Below, piece by piece: positions 7,546-20,239 of a stretch of 64,000 nt of DNA. The notes under the pieces were generated by a model. That model was given only the letters and a program-made list of their open reading frames with translations. It was not told the origin of the DNA and did no database searches. The stretch comes from Planomicrobium sp. CPCC 101110 (GTDB taxonomy: Bacteria > Bacillota > Bacilli > Bacillales_A > Planococcaceae), in contig NZ_VOHD01000016.1 of NCBI RefSeq assembly GCF_007859395.1, forward strand, positions 1 to 64,000, given 5' to 3'. How positions within the stretch are numbered: position 1 is the stretch's first letter; each line of letters begins with the position of its first letter. The translations under genes and the position numbers were made by a program.

Positions 7546-8369
7546 ATCTCTTCCACCAACTCATCTTCTGACATGTGTTCTTTCTCGATCGGTACGCCTG
7601 CTTCTCTCAGCAAATGCGTCATACGCATCGCAAACGGCAAATCGAGGCCTAATTCAACAAGGGCCTCCCCTGATAAAAAGACCTCTTCTGGCTTGCCCTC
7701 TGTATGTTTTTGGCCGGCATTCATTACAATAATCCGATCAGCGAGCGCAGCCTCTTCCAGGTCATGTGTAATTGAAATGACGGTCAAGCCTGTCGCTTTC
7801 CGAAGTTCCCGTATGGTTTCAATGACTTCTATCCGCCCTTGCGGATCAAGCATAGATGTCGCTTCATCAAGTATCAGCAGTCTTGGCTTCAAAGCCAATG
7901 CCCCTGCTATAGCTACCCGCTGCTTCTGGCCGCCTGATAGATGGTGAGGCTCCTGATCCATGAACTCTTCCATTTTTACTTGGCGCAGCGATTCTTTTAC
8001 CCGTTGCACCATATCAGCATGGGGCACCCCGTTGTTCTCCAAGGCAAAAGCTACATCATCTTGGACTGTTGCGCCGACAAACTGGTTGTCCGGATTTTGG
8101 AACACCATTCCCATCTGCGAACGGATCTCCCACAAGCTTTCTTCCGACATCATTTGTCCCATTGCCTCCACCGTTCCTTGCTGCGGAAACAACAAGCCGT
8201 TCATCAATTTGGCAATCGTCGATTTCCCGGAACCGTTATGGCCTACAAGGGCAATCCATTCACCGTTTTGAATTGAAAAAGACAAGTTTTGCACAGCCGG
8301 CCGCATTGTTTCATTGTCTGGCGTATATGTAAATGTCACATCTGTAAATGACAAGATAGTCGAATTCAT
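7521..8369 (-). CDS. ecfA1: Energy-coupling factor transporter ATPase EcfA1
   Basis: A 282-residue ABC ATPase with Walker A GHNGSGKST, signature LSGGQKQRVAIAG and Walker B LLILDEATSMLDP; the DEATSMLDP form distinguishes EcfA1 from EcfA2. The start is ATG 8369 after GGAGG; the reading frame is open for another 138 bases upstream but has no ribosome site and no family similarity. It heads the operon ecfA1-ecfA2-ecfT-truA and is separated from rplQ by two terminators, so it must have its own promoter in 8370-8490. Confidence 0.95.
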   Translation of the reverse strand: MNSTILSFTDVTFTYTPDNETMRPAVQNLSFSIQNGEWIALVGHNGSGKSTIAKLMNGLLFPQQGTVEAMGQMMSEESLWEIRSQMGMVFQNPDNQFVGATVQDDVAFALENNGVPHADMVQRVKESLRQVKMEEFMDQEPHHLSGGQKQRVAIAGALALKPRLLILDEATSMLDPQGRIEVIETIRELRKATGLTVISITHDLEEAALADRIIVMNAGQKHTEGKPEEVFLSGEALVELGLDLPFAMRMTHLLREAGVPIEKEHMSEDELVEEIWTSYFKK

Positions 8370-8492
8370 CTCAGCTGACCTCCTCTGACTCCTGCTAAAC
8401 TCTACTCTACTTGGTACCCTATATGTATGTAAATATAGCAACACTTTAACCGGCAAAGTTTTTATTTGTCTTATATTTAAAGTAGTGTAAAT

Positions 8493-8530
8493 AAAAAAAG
8501 CGCGCACCTCATTCAGAGAAATGCGCTTTT
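8493..8530 (-). terminator. Hairpin with T7 tract upstream of ecfA1
   Basis: On the minus strand AAGCGC (8523-8528) pairs with GCGCTT (8498-8503), followed by seven T. The same 3' arm is contiguous with a 13-base arm of a larger inverted repeat (8503-8515 / 8568-8580), so two alternative terminator-like folds are possible. It lies 124 bases before ecfA1. Confidence 0.6.
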
Positions 8531-8626
8531 CTATTTCTATGGCTTCCCCGGTTGCTTAAGCCAGGGTTGAATGAGGTGCGTAGAGCTAGACAAGACGCCG
8601 CCCATAGGCTCGCTCATCATAACACT
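8503..8626. repeat. Inverted repeat and GTCTAGCTC-type interspersed repeat fragment
   Basis: A perfect 13-base inverted repeat, CGCACCTCATTCA at 8503-8515 and its complement at 8568-8580, encloses a smaller GGCTT/AAGCC hairpin (8541-8562). Next to it (8579-8626) the minus strand reads GAGCCTATGGGCGGCG followed by TCTTGTCTAGCTC, resembling the widespread Bacillaceae interspersed repeat with GTCTAGCTCCAGCGCC. Family assignment is from memory of that motif only. Confidence 0.4.
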
Positions 8627-8660
8627 CAGCTTTTCATATTGTCGTATAAATCATGATGCT

Positions 8661-8689
8661 AAAAGAAGAGGGCCTGAACCCTCTTCAAG
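8661..8689 (-). terminator. rplQ (S10-spc-alpha) terminator
   Basis: GAAGAGGG and CCCTCTTC form an eight-base stem with a six-base loop followed by TTTTAGC on the minus strand. It lies 64 bases after the rplQ stop and ends the long ribosomal cluster. Confidence 0.8.
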
Positions 8690-8752
8690 TAAACCAATTA
8701 TGCCTCGGCATAATGATGTCCGGAGGCGTTAATCTGAATCAGTAGATCCAGA

Positions 8753-9127
8753 TTAAACTAATTCGATAATTACGATTGGTGCGCCGTCTCCGCGACGAGG
8801 ACCCATTTTCATAATGCGAGTGTATCCGCCTTGGCGTTCTGCGTAACGTGGTGCAACGTCATCAAACAATTTTTGCAAAGCAAAAGTTGTTGTTTCGTTA
8901 CCTTCCTCATCCGTAGATGTTACCAATTCACGACGCATCCATTCTGCAGCTTTACGACGAGCGTGAACATCTCCACGTTTGCCTAAAGTAATCATTTTTT
9001 CTACAGTAGAACGCACTTCTTTCGCACGAGCTTCAGTCGTTTGAATGCGCTCATGTACGATTAAGTCTGTTGTAAGGTCACGTAATAGTGCTTTACGTTG
9101 AGAACTTGTACGTTGAAGCTTTCTCAT
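8753..9127 (-). CDS. rplQ: 50S ribosomal protein L17
   Basis: A 124-residue L17, starting [18 protein letters not shown], which is the family signature. A short insertion around [12 protein letters not shown] makes it slightly longer than the ~120-residue B. subtilis protein. It is the last gene of the alpha operon, 48 bases after rpoA, and precedes a terminator. Confidence 0.97.
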   Translation of the reverse strand: MRKLQRTSSQRKALLRDLTTDLIVHERIQTTEARAKEVRSTVEKMITLGKRGDVHARRKAAEWMRRELVTSTDEEGNETTTFALQKLFDDVAPRYAERQGGYTRIMKMGPRRGDGAPIVIIELV

Positions 9128-9175
9128 TGAAGTTTCCCTCCTTCGGTAAATAGTTCGGATCAGAATTTAAGGCAA

Positions 9176-10120
9176 TCAGTCTTCTTTGCGAAGCCCTAGT
9201 CCTAAATCTTCCAACTTCACTTTAACTTCTTCAAGTGATTTGCGTCCAAGGTTGCGGACTTTCATCATGTCGTCTTCCGACTTGCTTGCCAGTTCATGTA
9301 CCGTATTGATACCTGCACGTTTCAAGCAGTTGTAAGAACGGACCGATAGATCAAGTTCTTCGATAGTCATCTCTAGAACTTTTTCTTTTTGGTCTTCTTC
9401 TTTTTCAACCATGATTTCAGCCGTCTGTGCCTCGTCAGTCAATCCTACGAAGATATTCAAATGCTCGGTAAAAATTCTTGCGCCAAGCGCAATTGCCTCT
9501 TTTGGACCGATGCTGCCATCTGTCCAGACATCAAGAGAAAGTTTATCAAAATGAGTCAGCTGACCCACTCGAGTATTTTCCACTTGGAAATTGACGCGTG
9601 AAACTGGTGTGTAAATAGAGTCAATCGGAATAACGCCGATTGGAAGATCTTCACGTTTGTTCTGATCTGCCCGGGCATATCCACGGCCGCGATTCGCATA
9701 CATACGCATACGGAGATGGCCATTTTTAGCGATTGTAGCAATATATAGATCCGGATTCAGAATTTCCACGTCACTGTCGTGAGTGATATCTGCAGCCGTA
9801 ACCGTTCCATCACCTTTAACATCAATTTCAATGACTTTTTCTTCGTCAGAGTAAATTTTAAGCGCAAGCTTCTTAATGTTCAAAATGATTGATGCCACAT
9901 CTTCTTCTACACCTTCAACAGTGGAGAATTCGTGCAAAACACCGTCAATTTGAATCGAAGTAACTGCAGCGCCTGGTAAAGATGAAAGTAAGATTCGACG
10001 TAAGGAGTTTCCTAAAGTGGTTCCATATCCACGCTCAAGGGGTTCGATAACAAACTTTCCATATTTGGAACTGCTATCGATCTCAATCGTTTCAATCTTT
10101 GGTTTTTCTATTTCGAGCAT
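9176..10120 (-). CDS. rpoA: RNA polymerase alpha subunit
   Basis: A 314-residue alpha subunit: N-terminal dimerisation domain (about 1-230, with [22 protein letters not shown]) and C-terminal domain (about 245-310, with [19 protein letters not shown] and the [10 protein letters not shown] helix) that binds UP elements and activators. The start ATG 10120 is preceded by GGAGGG; an out-of-frame ATG lies four bases upstream. Position rpsM-rpsK-rpoA-rplQ is the standard alpha operon. Confidence 0.98.
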   Translation of the reverse strand: MLEIEKPKIETIEIDSSSKYGKFVIEPLERGYGTTLGNSLRRILLSSLPGAAVTSIQIDGVLHEFSTVEGVEEDVASIILNIKKLALKIYSDEEKVIEIDVKGDGTVTAADITHDSDVEILNPDLYIATIAKNGHLRMRMYANRGRGYARADQNKREDLPIGVIPIDSIYTPVSRVNFQVENTRVGQLTHFDKLSLDVWTDGSIGPKEAIALGARIFTEHLNIFVGLTDEAQTAEIMVEKEEDQKEKVLEMTIEELDLSVRSYNCLKRAGINTVHELASKSEDDMMKVRNLGRKSLEEVKVKLEDLGLGLRKED

Positions 10121-10252
10121 TCATTTACCCTCCTTCAAAACGTCGGTGTTTATTTTCGCTTCATCAAGAACTCGAGAGTCAAAAGACTTTCGCTACGGTT
10201 CAGAACACATTCAGTATGTCGTGATGTTCAAAAATCCGATTCAGATAAACGA

Positions 10253-10660
<408 letters not shown>

Positions 10661-10667
10661 TTACTAA

Positions 10668-11033
10668 TTATTTTTTCTTGTTCGCAACAGTTTTACGAGG
10701 ACCTTTACGCGTACGCGCATTGTTCTTCGTATTTTGACCGCGTACAGGTAGTCCACGGCGGTGGCGGATACCCCGGAAGCTTGCAATTTCCATCAAGCGT
10801 TTGATGTTCATTGATACTTCACGGCGAAGGTCACCTTCAATTTTGTATTGATCCAATTGTTCACGGATATTGTTCAACTCGTCTTCTGTAAGATCACGAA
10901 CTCGTGTATCTTCAGAAATGCCAGCAGCAGAAAGAACTTTCTGTGCAGTTGTTTTACCAATACCGAAAATATATGTTAATGAAATAACAACGCGTTTGTC
11001 GCGTGGAATGTCAACACCAGCAATACGTGCCAT
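10668..11033 (-). CDS. rpsM: 30S ribosomal protein S13
   Basis: A 121-residue S13, starting [21 protein letters not shown] and ending in a basic tail that contacts tRNAs. Two in-frame start codons exist: ATG 11042 lies only three bases from GGAGG, ATG 11033 twelve bases from it. The latter gives the family-standard N terminus and is chosen; initiation at 11042 would add Met-Ala-His. Confidence 0.95.
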   Translation of the reverse strand: MARIAGVDIPRDKRVVISLTYIFGIGKTTAQKVLSAAGISEDTRVRDLTEDELNNIREQLDQYKIEGDLRREVSMNIKRLMEIASFRGIRHRRGLPVRGQNTKNNARTRKGPRKTVANKKK

Positions 11034-11056
11034 GTGTGCCATGCACCTCCTTCATT

Positions 11057-11170
<114 letters not shown>

Positions 11171-11207
11171 CTAACCTAACCTCCTTAGTAGTCCGGAGTG
11201 CAAAAGA

Positions 11208-11426
11208 TTATTTAAAACGGTATGTGATACGACCGCGAGTTAAATCGTAAGGAGAAAGTTCCACTGTTACTTTATCTCCTGGCAGAATGCGGATAAAGTG
11301 CATGCGGATCTTGCCAGAAACATGCGCAAGAATCGTATGGCCATTTTCCAATTCTACTTTAAACATCGCGTTAGGCAAAGTCTCAACGACTGTTCCTTCG
11401 ATTTCAATTACATCGTCTTTCGCCAT
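11208..11426 (-). CDS. infA: Translation initiation factor IF-1
   Basis: A 72-residue S1/OB-fold protein starting [22 protein letters not shown] and ending RGRITYRFK, the full family length. IF-1 occupies the A site during initiation. It normally follows map (and often a KOW-domain gene); here the upstream 412 bases contain only a map remnant, so infA translation is no longer coupled to an intact upstream gene. Confidence 0.98.
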   Translation of the reverse strand: MAKDDVIEIEGTVVETLPNAMFKVELENGHTILAHVSGKIRMHFIRILPGDKVTVELSPYDLTRGRITYRFK

Positions 11427-11508
11427 CGACCCAGTCTCCCTTCTGTATACAAATCAGGTTCTCATCTTCAAACAGTAGTTGCTGATTGAACAATAGTGCT
11501 ACATTCAT

Positions 11509-11829
11509 TCACCAGGATTGCATGAGTGACAGTGAAGGCAAGTTTCCGAGTTCCGCGTCCCGCTGATGCAGGTCGGGGGTAATCCGGTTGCCAGTCTGCC
11601 TCATGTATCCTCGGCCGCCCGGACTGCCTTGGATGAGTTCCAAACCCGTTACACAGATGCTTCCACGAAACCCATTATACTCCCTCCAGTAAGGAATTGC
11701 ACGGCTCAAAGACCTAAGACAATCGACACTGAATTTCATATAACCAGGCATTTTATGCTTTTGCAGCTCTCGAGAATTCATTTCTCCTGTGCCCCTTAAA
11801 GCCACATGGAGGCAACTAACTGCGCCCGG
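11509..11829 (-). pseudogene. map: Remnant of methionine aminopeptidase gene (map), internally deleted
   Basis: The adk-infA interval normally holds map (about 750 bases). Here 412 bases remain. Minus-strand translation shows fragments that line up with type I methionine aminopeptidase: VAL (11801-11810), RELQKHKMPG (family ..ELKKHIKPG), AIP, EYNGFRGSICVT (family GYNGFRGSICVS) and ELIQGSPGGR (family ELVHGIPG.R), then a jump to RYMRQT-like C-terminal sequence and, in another frame, FTVTHAI (family HTIAIT). The region with metal ligands (two Asp, His, Glu) is missing. A 98-codon frame survives at 11509-11805 but cannot encode an active enzyme. Alignment is by eye from memory of the family. Confidence 0.7.
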
Positions 11830-11838
11830 CGCCGGGTA

Positions 11839-12528
<690 letters not shown>

Positions 12529-12552
12529 CTAAACGTTCCTTTCGCCTATTGA

Positions 12553-13848
12553 TTATTTCATAAAGCCTTTATAATGACGTTTCACAAGTTGTGATTCCAG
12601 TTGTTTCATCGTTTCAAGCGCAACCCCTACCACAATTAGAAGACTCGTTCCGCCAATTTGAGCCGTTTGGGGCAAGCCCGCAAGGTTGATAAAGAAAATT
12701 GGCATGATAGCGATCACTGCAAGGAAGATAGCGCCAACGATTGTCAAACGGTACAACACACTTGTTAAATAATCTTGTGTATTTTTACCCGGACGGATTC
12801 CTGGAATATATGCACCCTGCTTCTTCAGGTTATCCGACACGTTTTCAGGATTGACCTGAATGAATGCGTAAAAATACGTGAAAGCCACAATCAAGGCAAC
12901 ATAAATAATCATGCCGACAGGACGAGTGTAATCAAAAGTATTTTGGATCGCATCCGTAAACGCGTTGGCTCCAAAGAAAGAAGCGATGGTTTGTGGCGTA
13001 ATGATAAACGCCACTGCAAAGATTACTGGGATAACTCCGGCCGCGTTTACTTTCAAAGGTAAATGCGTTTGTTGCCCGCCAGCTGTTTGGCCGCGGCCAG
13101 CAACGCGCTTAGCATACTGGATTGGAATTTTACGCAGCGCTTGCTGAACGTAAATCACCAATACCGTAATGGCAACAACAGCTAATGCAATCAACGCCAA
13201 GATGGCGATGTTGATCGGAAGCTGATCTCCAGCCCCTTCAATCTGTTGTGCATAAAGTTGGTTTATAGAACCAGGTATTGCAGCGACAATCCCAGCGAAG
13301 ATGATAATCGAAATACCGTTCCCCACACCTTTTGCCGTAATCTGCTCACCAAGCCACAGTAAAAACGCAGTTCCTCCAGTTAATACAATCGCAATAACAA
13401 CATACGTTGAGATTGTGTCATTTTGGATTAATGTTCCGCCATACATCTGGTTGAACCCATAAGACATACCGATTGCCTGGATAAACGCAAGTACTATTGT
13501 GAAGTAGCGAGTGAATTGCGCAAGTTTCCGTCTTCCGACTTCACCTTGTTTCGCCCACTCTGCAAATTTCGGTACAACATCCATCTGCAACAATTGCACA
13601 ATGATCGATGCTGTAATGTAAGGCATGATTCCCATCGCTAAAATCGAAAAGTTAGCCAGGGCGCCTCCACCGAAAGTATTTAAGAATCCAATCAAACCCA
13701 TTTGATCAGTAGCTTGCAATACTGTTGCATCAACATTCGGTACCGGAATGAAAGTCCCGATACGGAAAATGATGAGCATCAGTAGTGTAAAGATAATTTT
13801 ATTTCGAATATCAGTCACGCGCATAAAATTAGAGATTGTCTGAAACAT
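12553..13848 (-). CDS. secY: Preprotein translocase subunit SecY
   Basis: A 431-residue channel protein with ten hydrophobic segments and the conserved N terminus FRVTDIRNKIIFTLLMLIIFRIGTFIP-like stretch (positions 8-32), and the C-terminal LVKRHYKGFMK. With SecE (51628-51813) and SecG it forms the protein-conducting channel. Its start ATG shares one base with the rplO stop (TAATG), so it is translationally coupled to L15. Confidence 0.98.
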   Translation of the reverse strand: MFQTISNFMRVTDIRNKIIFTLLMLIIFRIGTFIPVPNVDATVLQATDQMGLIGFLNTFGGGALANFSILAMGIMPYITASIIVQLLQMDVVPKFAEWAKQGEVGRRKLAQFTRYFTIVLAFIQAIGMSYGFNQMYGGTLIQNDTISTYVVIAIVLTGGTAFLLWLGEQITAKGVGNGISIIIFAGIVAAIPGSINQLYAQQIEGAGDQLPINIAILALIALAVVAITVLVIYVQQALRKIPIQYAKRVAGRGQTAGGQQTHLPLKVNAAGVIPVIFAVAFIITPQTIASFFGANAFTDAIQNTFDYTRPVGMIIYVALIVAFTYFYAFIQVNPENVSDNLKKQGAYIPGIRPGKNTQDYLTSVLYRLTIVGAIFLAVIAIMPIFFINLAGLPQTAQIGGTSLLIVVGVALETMKQLESQLVKRHYKGFMK

Positions 13849-14288
13849 TAAACCACCTCGGTTTGTCCACCGGCAGCTTCAATCGCTTCTTTAGCTGATC
13901 CAGAGAATTTGTGAGCTTTGACAGTTAGTTTCTTCTCTAAGCTACCATTGCCAAGAATCTTGATTCCAGAACGTTCGTTGCTCACAACACCTGATTCGAT
14001 CAACAATGCAGGTGTGATTTCTGTGCCTTCTTCAAAACGGTTTAATACGTCCAAGTTAACGACTGCATAGTCTTTACGGTTAATGTTCGTAAAGCCACGT
14101 TTTGGCAAACGACGGAACAAAGGATTTTGTCCACCTTCAAATCCAGGACGAACTCCTCCGCCTGAACGTGCGTTTTGACCTTTATGACCTTTACCCGATG
14201 TTTTACCAGTACCTGAACCGATACCGCGTCCGATACGCTTTCTTGAGCTGCGTGATCCTTCTGCTGGTTTTAATTCATGAAGTTTCAT
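13848..14288 (-). CDS. rplO: 50S ribosomal protein L15
   Basis: A 146-residue L15 with the Gly/Arg-rich N-terminal extension (residues 1-55: [17 protein letters not shown]..., [12 protein letters not shown]) that threads into 23S rRNA. It ends one base inside secY. The standard order rpmD-rplO-secY is kept. Confidence 0.97.
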   Translation of the reverse strand: MKLHELKPAEGSRSSRKRIGRGIGSGTGKTSGKGHKGQNARSGGGVRPGFEGGQNPLFRRLPKRGFTNINRKDYAVVNLDVLNRFEEGTEITPALLIESGVVSNERSGIKILGNGSLEKKLTVKAHKFSGSAKEAIEAAGGQTEVV

Positions 14289-14321
14289 ATGGTTGGCACC
14301 TCCTTCTATAGAAATCAGAAA

Positions 14322-14504
14322 TTAAACTTCTTTAATCGTTACTAAATGAGCGACTTTATCAAGCATTCCGCGAACGGCTGCATTGTCTTGTTGCTCGACT
14401 GTTTGGTGCATTTTGCGCAAGCCTAGAGCTTGAACTACTTTGCGTTGGTTCGGTTTTGAACCGATTACGCTTTTTGTGAGGGTAATTTCTAGTTTAGTAG
14501 CCAT
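14322..14504 (-). CDS. rpmD: 50S ribosomal protein L30
   Basis: A 60-residue L30, with [20 protein letters not shown] near its N terminus, at family length. The start ATG 14504 follows GGAGGG. It lies 14 bases after the rpsE stop. Confidence 0.96.
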   Translation of the reverse strand: MATKLEITLTKSVIGSKPNQRKVVQALGLRKMHQTVEQQDNAAVRGMLDKVAHLVTIKEV

Positions 14505-14518
14505 GTAATTTTCCCTCC

Positions 14519-15019
14519 TTATCCTAATAGCTCTGCTGTAGTTTTACCGCGAAGTTTCGCTACTTCATCAGCACTCTTCAGTTGAGTTAAACCGTCAATA
14601 GTTGCACGAACCATGTTGATTGGTGTGTTTGAACCTAGAGACTTAGATAAGATATCTTGTACGCCTGCAAGTTCAAGTACCGCACGGACTGGTCCGCCAG
14701 CAATTACTCCAGTACCCGGAGAAGCAGGTTTGATCAGGATTTGTCCTGCACCAAAACGGCCGATTACTAAGTGTGGAGTTGTACCTTTAACCATTGGCAC
14801 TGCAATAAGGTTTTTCTTGGCATCTTCGATACCTTTACGGATAGCATCTGGAACTTCTTGAGCTTTACCAGTACCGAAACCGACATTACCATTTTTGTCT
14901 CCTACTACTACTAATGCGGAGAAACGGAAACGACGTCCACCTTTTACAACTTTCGCTACGCGGTTAATCGTAACTACGCGTTCTTCAAGTTCAAGTTTGT
15001 TTGGATCAATACGACGCAT
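14519..15019 (-). CDS. rpsE: 30S ribosomal protein S5
   Basis: A 166-residue S5 with the dsRNA-binding-like N-terminal domain ([20 protein letters not shown]) and the C-terminal S5 fold. S5 contributes to decoding fidelity and to the mRNA entry helicase site; the VKGGRR loop, site of spectinomycin-resistance changes, looks wild type. Confidence 0.97.
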   Translation of the reverse strand: MRRIDPNKLELEERVVTINRVAKVVKGGRRFRFSALVVVGDKNGNVGFGTGKAQEVPDAIRKGIEDAKKNLIAVPMVKGTTPHLVIGRFGAGQILIKPASPGTGVIAGGPVRAVLELAGVQDILSKSLGSNTPINMVRATIDGLTQLKSADEVAKLRGKTTAELLG

Positions 15020-15039
15020 GAAATGTGTCCCTCCTTCTT

Positions 15040-15399
15040 TTAAAATTCTAAACCATTTTCACGTGCTGCTTCTGCTAAAGCTTTAACACGTCCGTGATAT
15101 AAATAACCACCGCGGTCGAAAACAATCGATGTCAATCCTTGTTCTACAGCGCGTTTAGCGATAGTTTCGCCAATTTTCGTTGCAGCTTCAAGATTTCCTG
15201 TTGAGCCTTCGAAACCTTTTTCCATTGATGATGCGCTAACAAGCGTTACACCGTTAGTATCATCGATCAATTGAGCGTAAATGTATTTGTTTGAACGGAA
15301 TACGTTTAAACGCGGGCGTTGTGCTGTACCCGTAATTTTAGAACGTACGCGTGCATGACGTTTTTTACGAGATGCGTTTTTATCGAGTTTCGTAATCAC
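15040..15399 (-). CDS. rplR: 50S ribosomal protein L18
   Basis: A 119-residue 5S rRNA-binding protein. The GTG start at 15399 lies eight bases after AAAGGAG and gives the family N terminus (V)[18 protein letters not shown]; an ATG six codons upstream overlaps the ribosome site and is rejected. C terminus [17 protein letters not shown] is standard. Confidence 0.95.
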   Translation of the reverse strand: MITKLDKNASRKKRHARVRSKITGTAQRPRLNVFRSNKYIYAQLIDDTNGVTLVSASSMEKGFEGSTGNLEAATKIGETIAKRAVEQGLTSIVFDRGGYLYHGRVKALAEAARENGLEF

Positions 15400-15432
15400 T
15401 GAGGTCACTCCTTTCAACCTGCCTAAGCAGCA

Positions 15433-15972
15433 TTATTTACCTGTTTTACCTTCTTTGCGGCGAACTGCTTCTCCCTCATAGCGAATCCCTTTGCCTTTAT
15501 ATGGCTCTGGCGGACGCACTTGGCGGATGTTAGAAGCAAGAGCTCCAACACGTTCTTTATCAATACCTTTGATAACGACTCTTGTGTTAGCTGGAACTTC
15601 AACTGTAAGACCTTCTTCCGGTGTGAATTCAACCGGGTGAGAATAGCCAACGTTAAGAACCAATTTTGTTCCCTGTAATTGCGCACGGTAACCTACACCA
15701 ACTAATTCTAGTGCACGTTCAAATCCTGCAGAAACTCCAGTGATCATGTTCGCAAGCAAAGCGCGGGTTGTCCCGTGGATTGTGCGGTGTTCTTTAGAGT
15801 CAGAAGGACGTGACAATGTTAGGATATTGTCTTCTTGAGAAATTGCGATATCTTTGTTAAAAGTACGAGATAGTTCGCCTTTAGGGCCTTTTACAGTAAC
15901 GACGTTGTTGTCGGCTACAGTAACGGTAACTCCAGCTGGTACCTCGATTGGTTTTTTACCTACTCGTGACAT
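15433..15972 (-). CDS. rplF: 50S ribosomal protein L6
   Basis: A 179-residue L6 with two tandem repeats of the L6 fold and the C-terminal motif [25 protein letters not shown] near the GTPase centre. Start [12 protein letters not shown] is canonical. It lies between rpsH and rplR in the spc operon. Confidence 0.98.
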   Translation of the reverse strand: MSRVGKKPIEVPAGVTVTVADNNVVTVKGPKGELSRTFNKDIAISQEDNILTLSRPSDSKEHRTIHGTTRALLANMITGVSAGFERALELVGVGYRAQLQGTKLVLNVGYSHPVEFTPEEGLTVEVPANTRVVIKGIDKERVGALASNIRQVRPPEPYKGKGIRYEGEAVRRKEGKTGK

Positions 15973-16002
15973 TCTGTTGCACCTCCATTCGTTTGTTGTT
16001 TA

Positions 16003-16401
16003 TTACCAAACGTATGCTATGATTTCTCCGCCGATTTGTTTCGCGCGGGCTTCTTTATCAGTAACTAGACCTTGTGACGTCGATACTAGAGCAATTCCTA
16101 GACCGTTTAGTACACGAGGCACCTCATTTGTTTTAGCGTATACACGTAGACCTGGTTTTGAAATACGTTTCAAGCCAGTGATAACGCGTTCGTTGTTAGC
16201 TCCGTATTTTAGGAAAATGCGGATCATACCTTGTTTGTCATCTTCAACATACTCAACGTCACGAACGAAACCTTCACGCTTAAGAATTTCAGCGATGTCT
16301 TTTTTCACGTTAGAAGCCGGAAGCTCTAATTTCTCGTGACGAACCATATTCGCATTACGAATGCGTGTAAGCATATCTGCAATCGGATCTGTCATTGTCA
16401 T
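16003..16401 (-). CDS. rpsH: 30S ribosomal protein S8
   Basis: A 132-residue S8 starting [18 protein letters not shown] and ending ...[11 protein letters not shown], the family hallmarks. In E. coli S8 represses the spc operon; a homologous target is not obvious here. Confidence 0.97.
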   Translation of the reverse strand: MTMTDPIADMLTRIRNANMVRHEKLELPASNVKKDIAEILKREGFVRDVEYVEDDKQGMIRIFLKYGANNERVITGLKRISKPGLRVYAKTNEVPRVLNGLGIALVSTSQGLVTDKEARAKQIGGEIIAYVW

Positions 16402-16430
16402 TACTTTTACCTCCTTCCCAAATTAGGGGA

Positions 16431-17175
<745 letters not shown>

Positions 17176-17202
17176 GTGTGTACCTCCCTTCATTCAGGAA
17201 TT

Positions 17203-17514
17203 TTATTTATCTAATTTTTCACCGGATTTTTTTGCAACACGAACTTTTTTGCCATCTTCAACCTTATATCCTACGCGAGTCGGCTCGCCGGATTTAGGGT
17301 CAAGTAACATTACGTTAGAAACGTGGATTGCTGCTTCTTGGCTGACAATTCCGCCTTGCGGATTTGCCTGGTTCGGTTTTGTATGCTTCTTCACGATGTT
17401 AACACCTTCTACAAGCACACGTTCTTTCTTAGGTAAAGCAGTCAAAACAACGCCTGTTTTGCCTTTGTCTTTGCCTGAGATTACCTTAACTGTATCGCCT
17501 TTTTTAATATGCAT
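17203..17514 (-). CDS. rplX: 50S ribosomal protein L24
   Basis: A 103-residue L24 with a KOW motif near the N terminus ([17 protein letters not shown], residues 5-21). It is an assembly initiator of the large subunit and lies between rplN and rplE. Confidence 0.97.
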   Translation of the reverse strand: MHIKKGDTVKVISGKDKGKTGVVLTALPKKERVLVEGVNIVKKHTKPNQANPQGGIVSQEAAIHVSNVMLLDPKSGEPTRVGYKVEDGKKVRVAKKSGEKLDK

Positions 17515-17549
17515 TCTGTCGCACCTCCTTGGTATTGCACAATGATAGA

Positions 17550-17918
<369 letters not shown>

Positions 17919-17965
17919 TTAGGTAACCTCCCTTCGGAATTTCTTAAGTTCCGAAATTATTTAAA

Positions 17966-18229
17966 TTAGATGATAACCGCTTTTTCTACAACTTCCACTA
18001 CGCGGAAGCGTTTTGTAGCTGATAACGGACGAGTTTCCATGATGCGAACGATGTCGCCCATTTTTGCTTCGTTTAGCTCATCATGAGCTTTATATTTCTT
18101 AGAGTATTTTACACGTTTGCCATAAAATGCGTGCTTCTTTTGAGTTTCAACCATTACTGTAACGGTTTTGTCCATTTTGTCAGACACGACACGGCCTGTG
18201 TATACTTTGCGTTGATTACGCTCAGTCAT
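17966..18229 (-). CDS. rpsQ: 30S ribosomal protein S17
   Basis: An 87-residue OB-fold protein with [17 protein letters not shown] and [20 protein letters not shown], typical S17. It is a primary 16S-binding protein. Confidence 0.97.
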   Translation of the reverse strand: MTERNQRKVYTGRVVSDKMDKTVTVMVETQKKHAFYGKRVKYSKKYKAHDELNEAKMGDIVRIMETRPLSATKRFRVVEVVEKAVII

Positions 18230-18253
18230 ACTTGCAAACCTCCTCTCGATTTA

Positions 18254-18878
<625 letters not shown>

Positions 18879-18879
18879 A

Positions 18880-19536
18880 TTATTTGCCTCCTTCCTCAGA
18901 TTTCTTCTTAGTTGGAAGGACTTCACCGCGATAGATCCATACTTTTACGCCAAGCTTACCATAAGTTGTGTCTGCTTCAGCGTGCGCATAATCGATATCA
19001 GCGCGAAGTGTATGGAGCGGAACAGTACCTTCACTGTAGTGTTCAGCACGCGCAATGTCAGCGCCGCCTAGACGTCCAGATACTTGAGTTTTGATCCCTT
19101 TAGCGCCAGAACGCATTGTGCGTTGGATTGCTTGTTTTTGTGCACGGCGGAAAGATACTCGATTTTCCAATTGACGTGCTACGCTTTCAGCAACCAATTT
19201 TGCATCAAGGTCAGCTCTTTTGATTTCAATGATGTTGATGTGTACGCGTTTGCCAGTCATAGCAGTAAGCTGCTTGCGAAGTACTTCTACTTCAGAACCA
19301 CCTTTACCGATTACCATACCTGGTTTCGCAGTGTGAATTGTAACGTTTACGCGGTTTGCAGCGCGCTCGATTTCAATTTTAGAAACCGAAGCTTCTTTCA
19401 AACGAGTTTCAACGTACTCACGGATTTTAATATCTTCGTGAAGAAGTGTCGCATAGTCTTTTTCAGCGTACCATTTTGACTCCCAGTCACGAATGATGCC
19501 GATACGCATCCCGATTGGATGTATTTTTTGTCCCAC
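18880..19536 (-). CDS. rpsC: 30S ribosomal protein S3
   Basis: A 218-residue S3 with a type II KH domain ([20 protein letters not shown], about 75-95) and the C-terminal S3 domain. It forms part of the mRNA entry tunnel. Start GTG/ATG region [15 protein letters not shown] is canonical; it is three bases from the rplV stop. Confidence 0.98.
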   Translation of the reverse strand: MGQKIHPIGMRIGIIRDWESKWYAEKDYATLLHEDIKIREYVETRLKEASVSKIEIERAANRVNVTIHTAKPGMVIGKGGSEVEVLRKQLTAMTGKRVHINIIEIKRADLDAKLVAESVARQLENRVSFRRAQKQAIQRTMRSGAKGIKTQVSGRLGGADIARAEHYSEGTVPLHTLRADIDYAHAEADTTYGKLGVKVWIYRGEVLPTKKKSEEGGK

Positions 19537-19539
19537 GAA

Positions 19540-19881
19540 TTATCCCTCCTTCTTCTCAGATACCACTAGCGTGATGTGGCTTGTGCGTTTGTTAATTGCG
19601 CTTGCGCGTCCCATTGCACGTGGACGGAAACGTTTAAGTGTTGGACCTTCATCAACGAATACTTCGCTGACAATCAAGTTGTCCAAATTCATTTCGTAGT
19701 TATGTTCAGCGTTAGCAGCTGCAGATTTCAACAACTTCTCAACAACAATTGATGCTGCTTTAGGAGTGTGGTTCAAAATCGCAACGGCTTCGCCAATTTG
19801 CTTGCCTCGGATTAAATCTACTACTAAACGGACTTTACGAGGAGCAATACGTACTGTTCTAGCGACAGCTTTTGCTTGCAT
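19540..19881 (-). CDS. rplV: 50S ribosomal protein L22
   Basis: A 113-residue L22; the beta-hairpin that lines the exit tunnel is in the region [18 protein letters not shown], with wild-type appearance (the macrolide resistance site). Confidence 0.98.
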   Translation of the reverse strand: MQAKAVARTVRIAPRKVRLVVDLIRGKQIGEAVAILNHTPKAASIVVEKLLKSAAANAEHNYEMNLDNLIVSEVFVDEGPTLKRFRPRAMGRASAINKRTSHITLVVSEKKEG

Positions 19882-19900
19882 GGGGAAATCCTCCTCTCAA

Positions 19901-20179
19901 TTAACGTCTTGTTTTCTTATCGTCTGCACCATGGCTTGCGTATTTGCGTGTTGGAGCAAATTCACCAAGCTTATGGCCTACCATATCTTCAGTTACGTAC
20001 ACAGGAATGTGTTTACGTCCATCATATACAGCGATTGTTTGTCCGATGAATGTCGGGAAAATTGTAGAACGGCGAGACCAAGTTTTGATCACTTGTTTTT
20101 TCTCAGAGTCCTTTTGTGCATCAACTTTTTTCATAAGATGATCGTCAACAAAAGGTCCTTTTTTCAAGCTGCGACCCAT
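19901..20179 (-). CDS. rpsS: 30S ribosomal protein S19
   Basis: A 92-residue S19 starting [19 protein letters not shown], with [16 protein letters not shown] near the C terminus, full length for the family. It lies between rplB and rplV. Confidence 0.98.
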   Translation of the reverse strand: MGRSLKKGPFVDDHLMKKVDAQKDSEKKQVIKTWSRRSTIFPTFIGQTIAVYDGRKHIPVYVTEDMVGHKLGEFAPTRKYASHGADDKKTRR

Positions 20180-20239
20180 TTGGGATCCTCCCTTCGTGAT
20201 TGCACCACGGCTCTTTTAGCGAACCGCAGCGAAATCAAA

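Noticed and set aside
8370..8507. 46-codon N-terminal extension of EcfA1
   Set aside because: There is no ribosome site at the upstream ATG, the sequence is basic and unlike the family, and GGAGG precedes ATG 8369.
8541..8620. Possible tRNA gene near rplQ
   Set aside because: No T-loop GTTCRA or anticodon-arm geometry; the pairing is explained by the inverted repeat.
11566..11799. Plus-strand 77-codon frame in the adk-infA gap
   Set aside because: It has no ribosome site and is the shadow of the map remnant.
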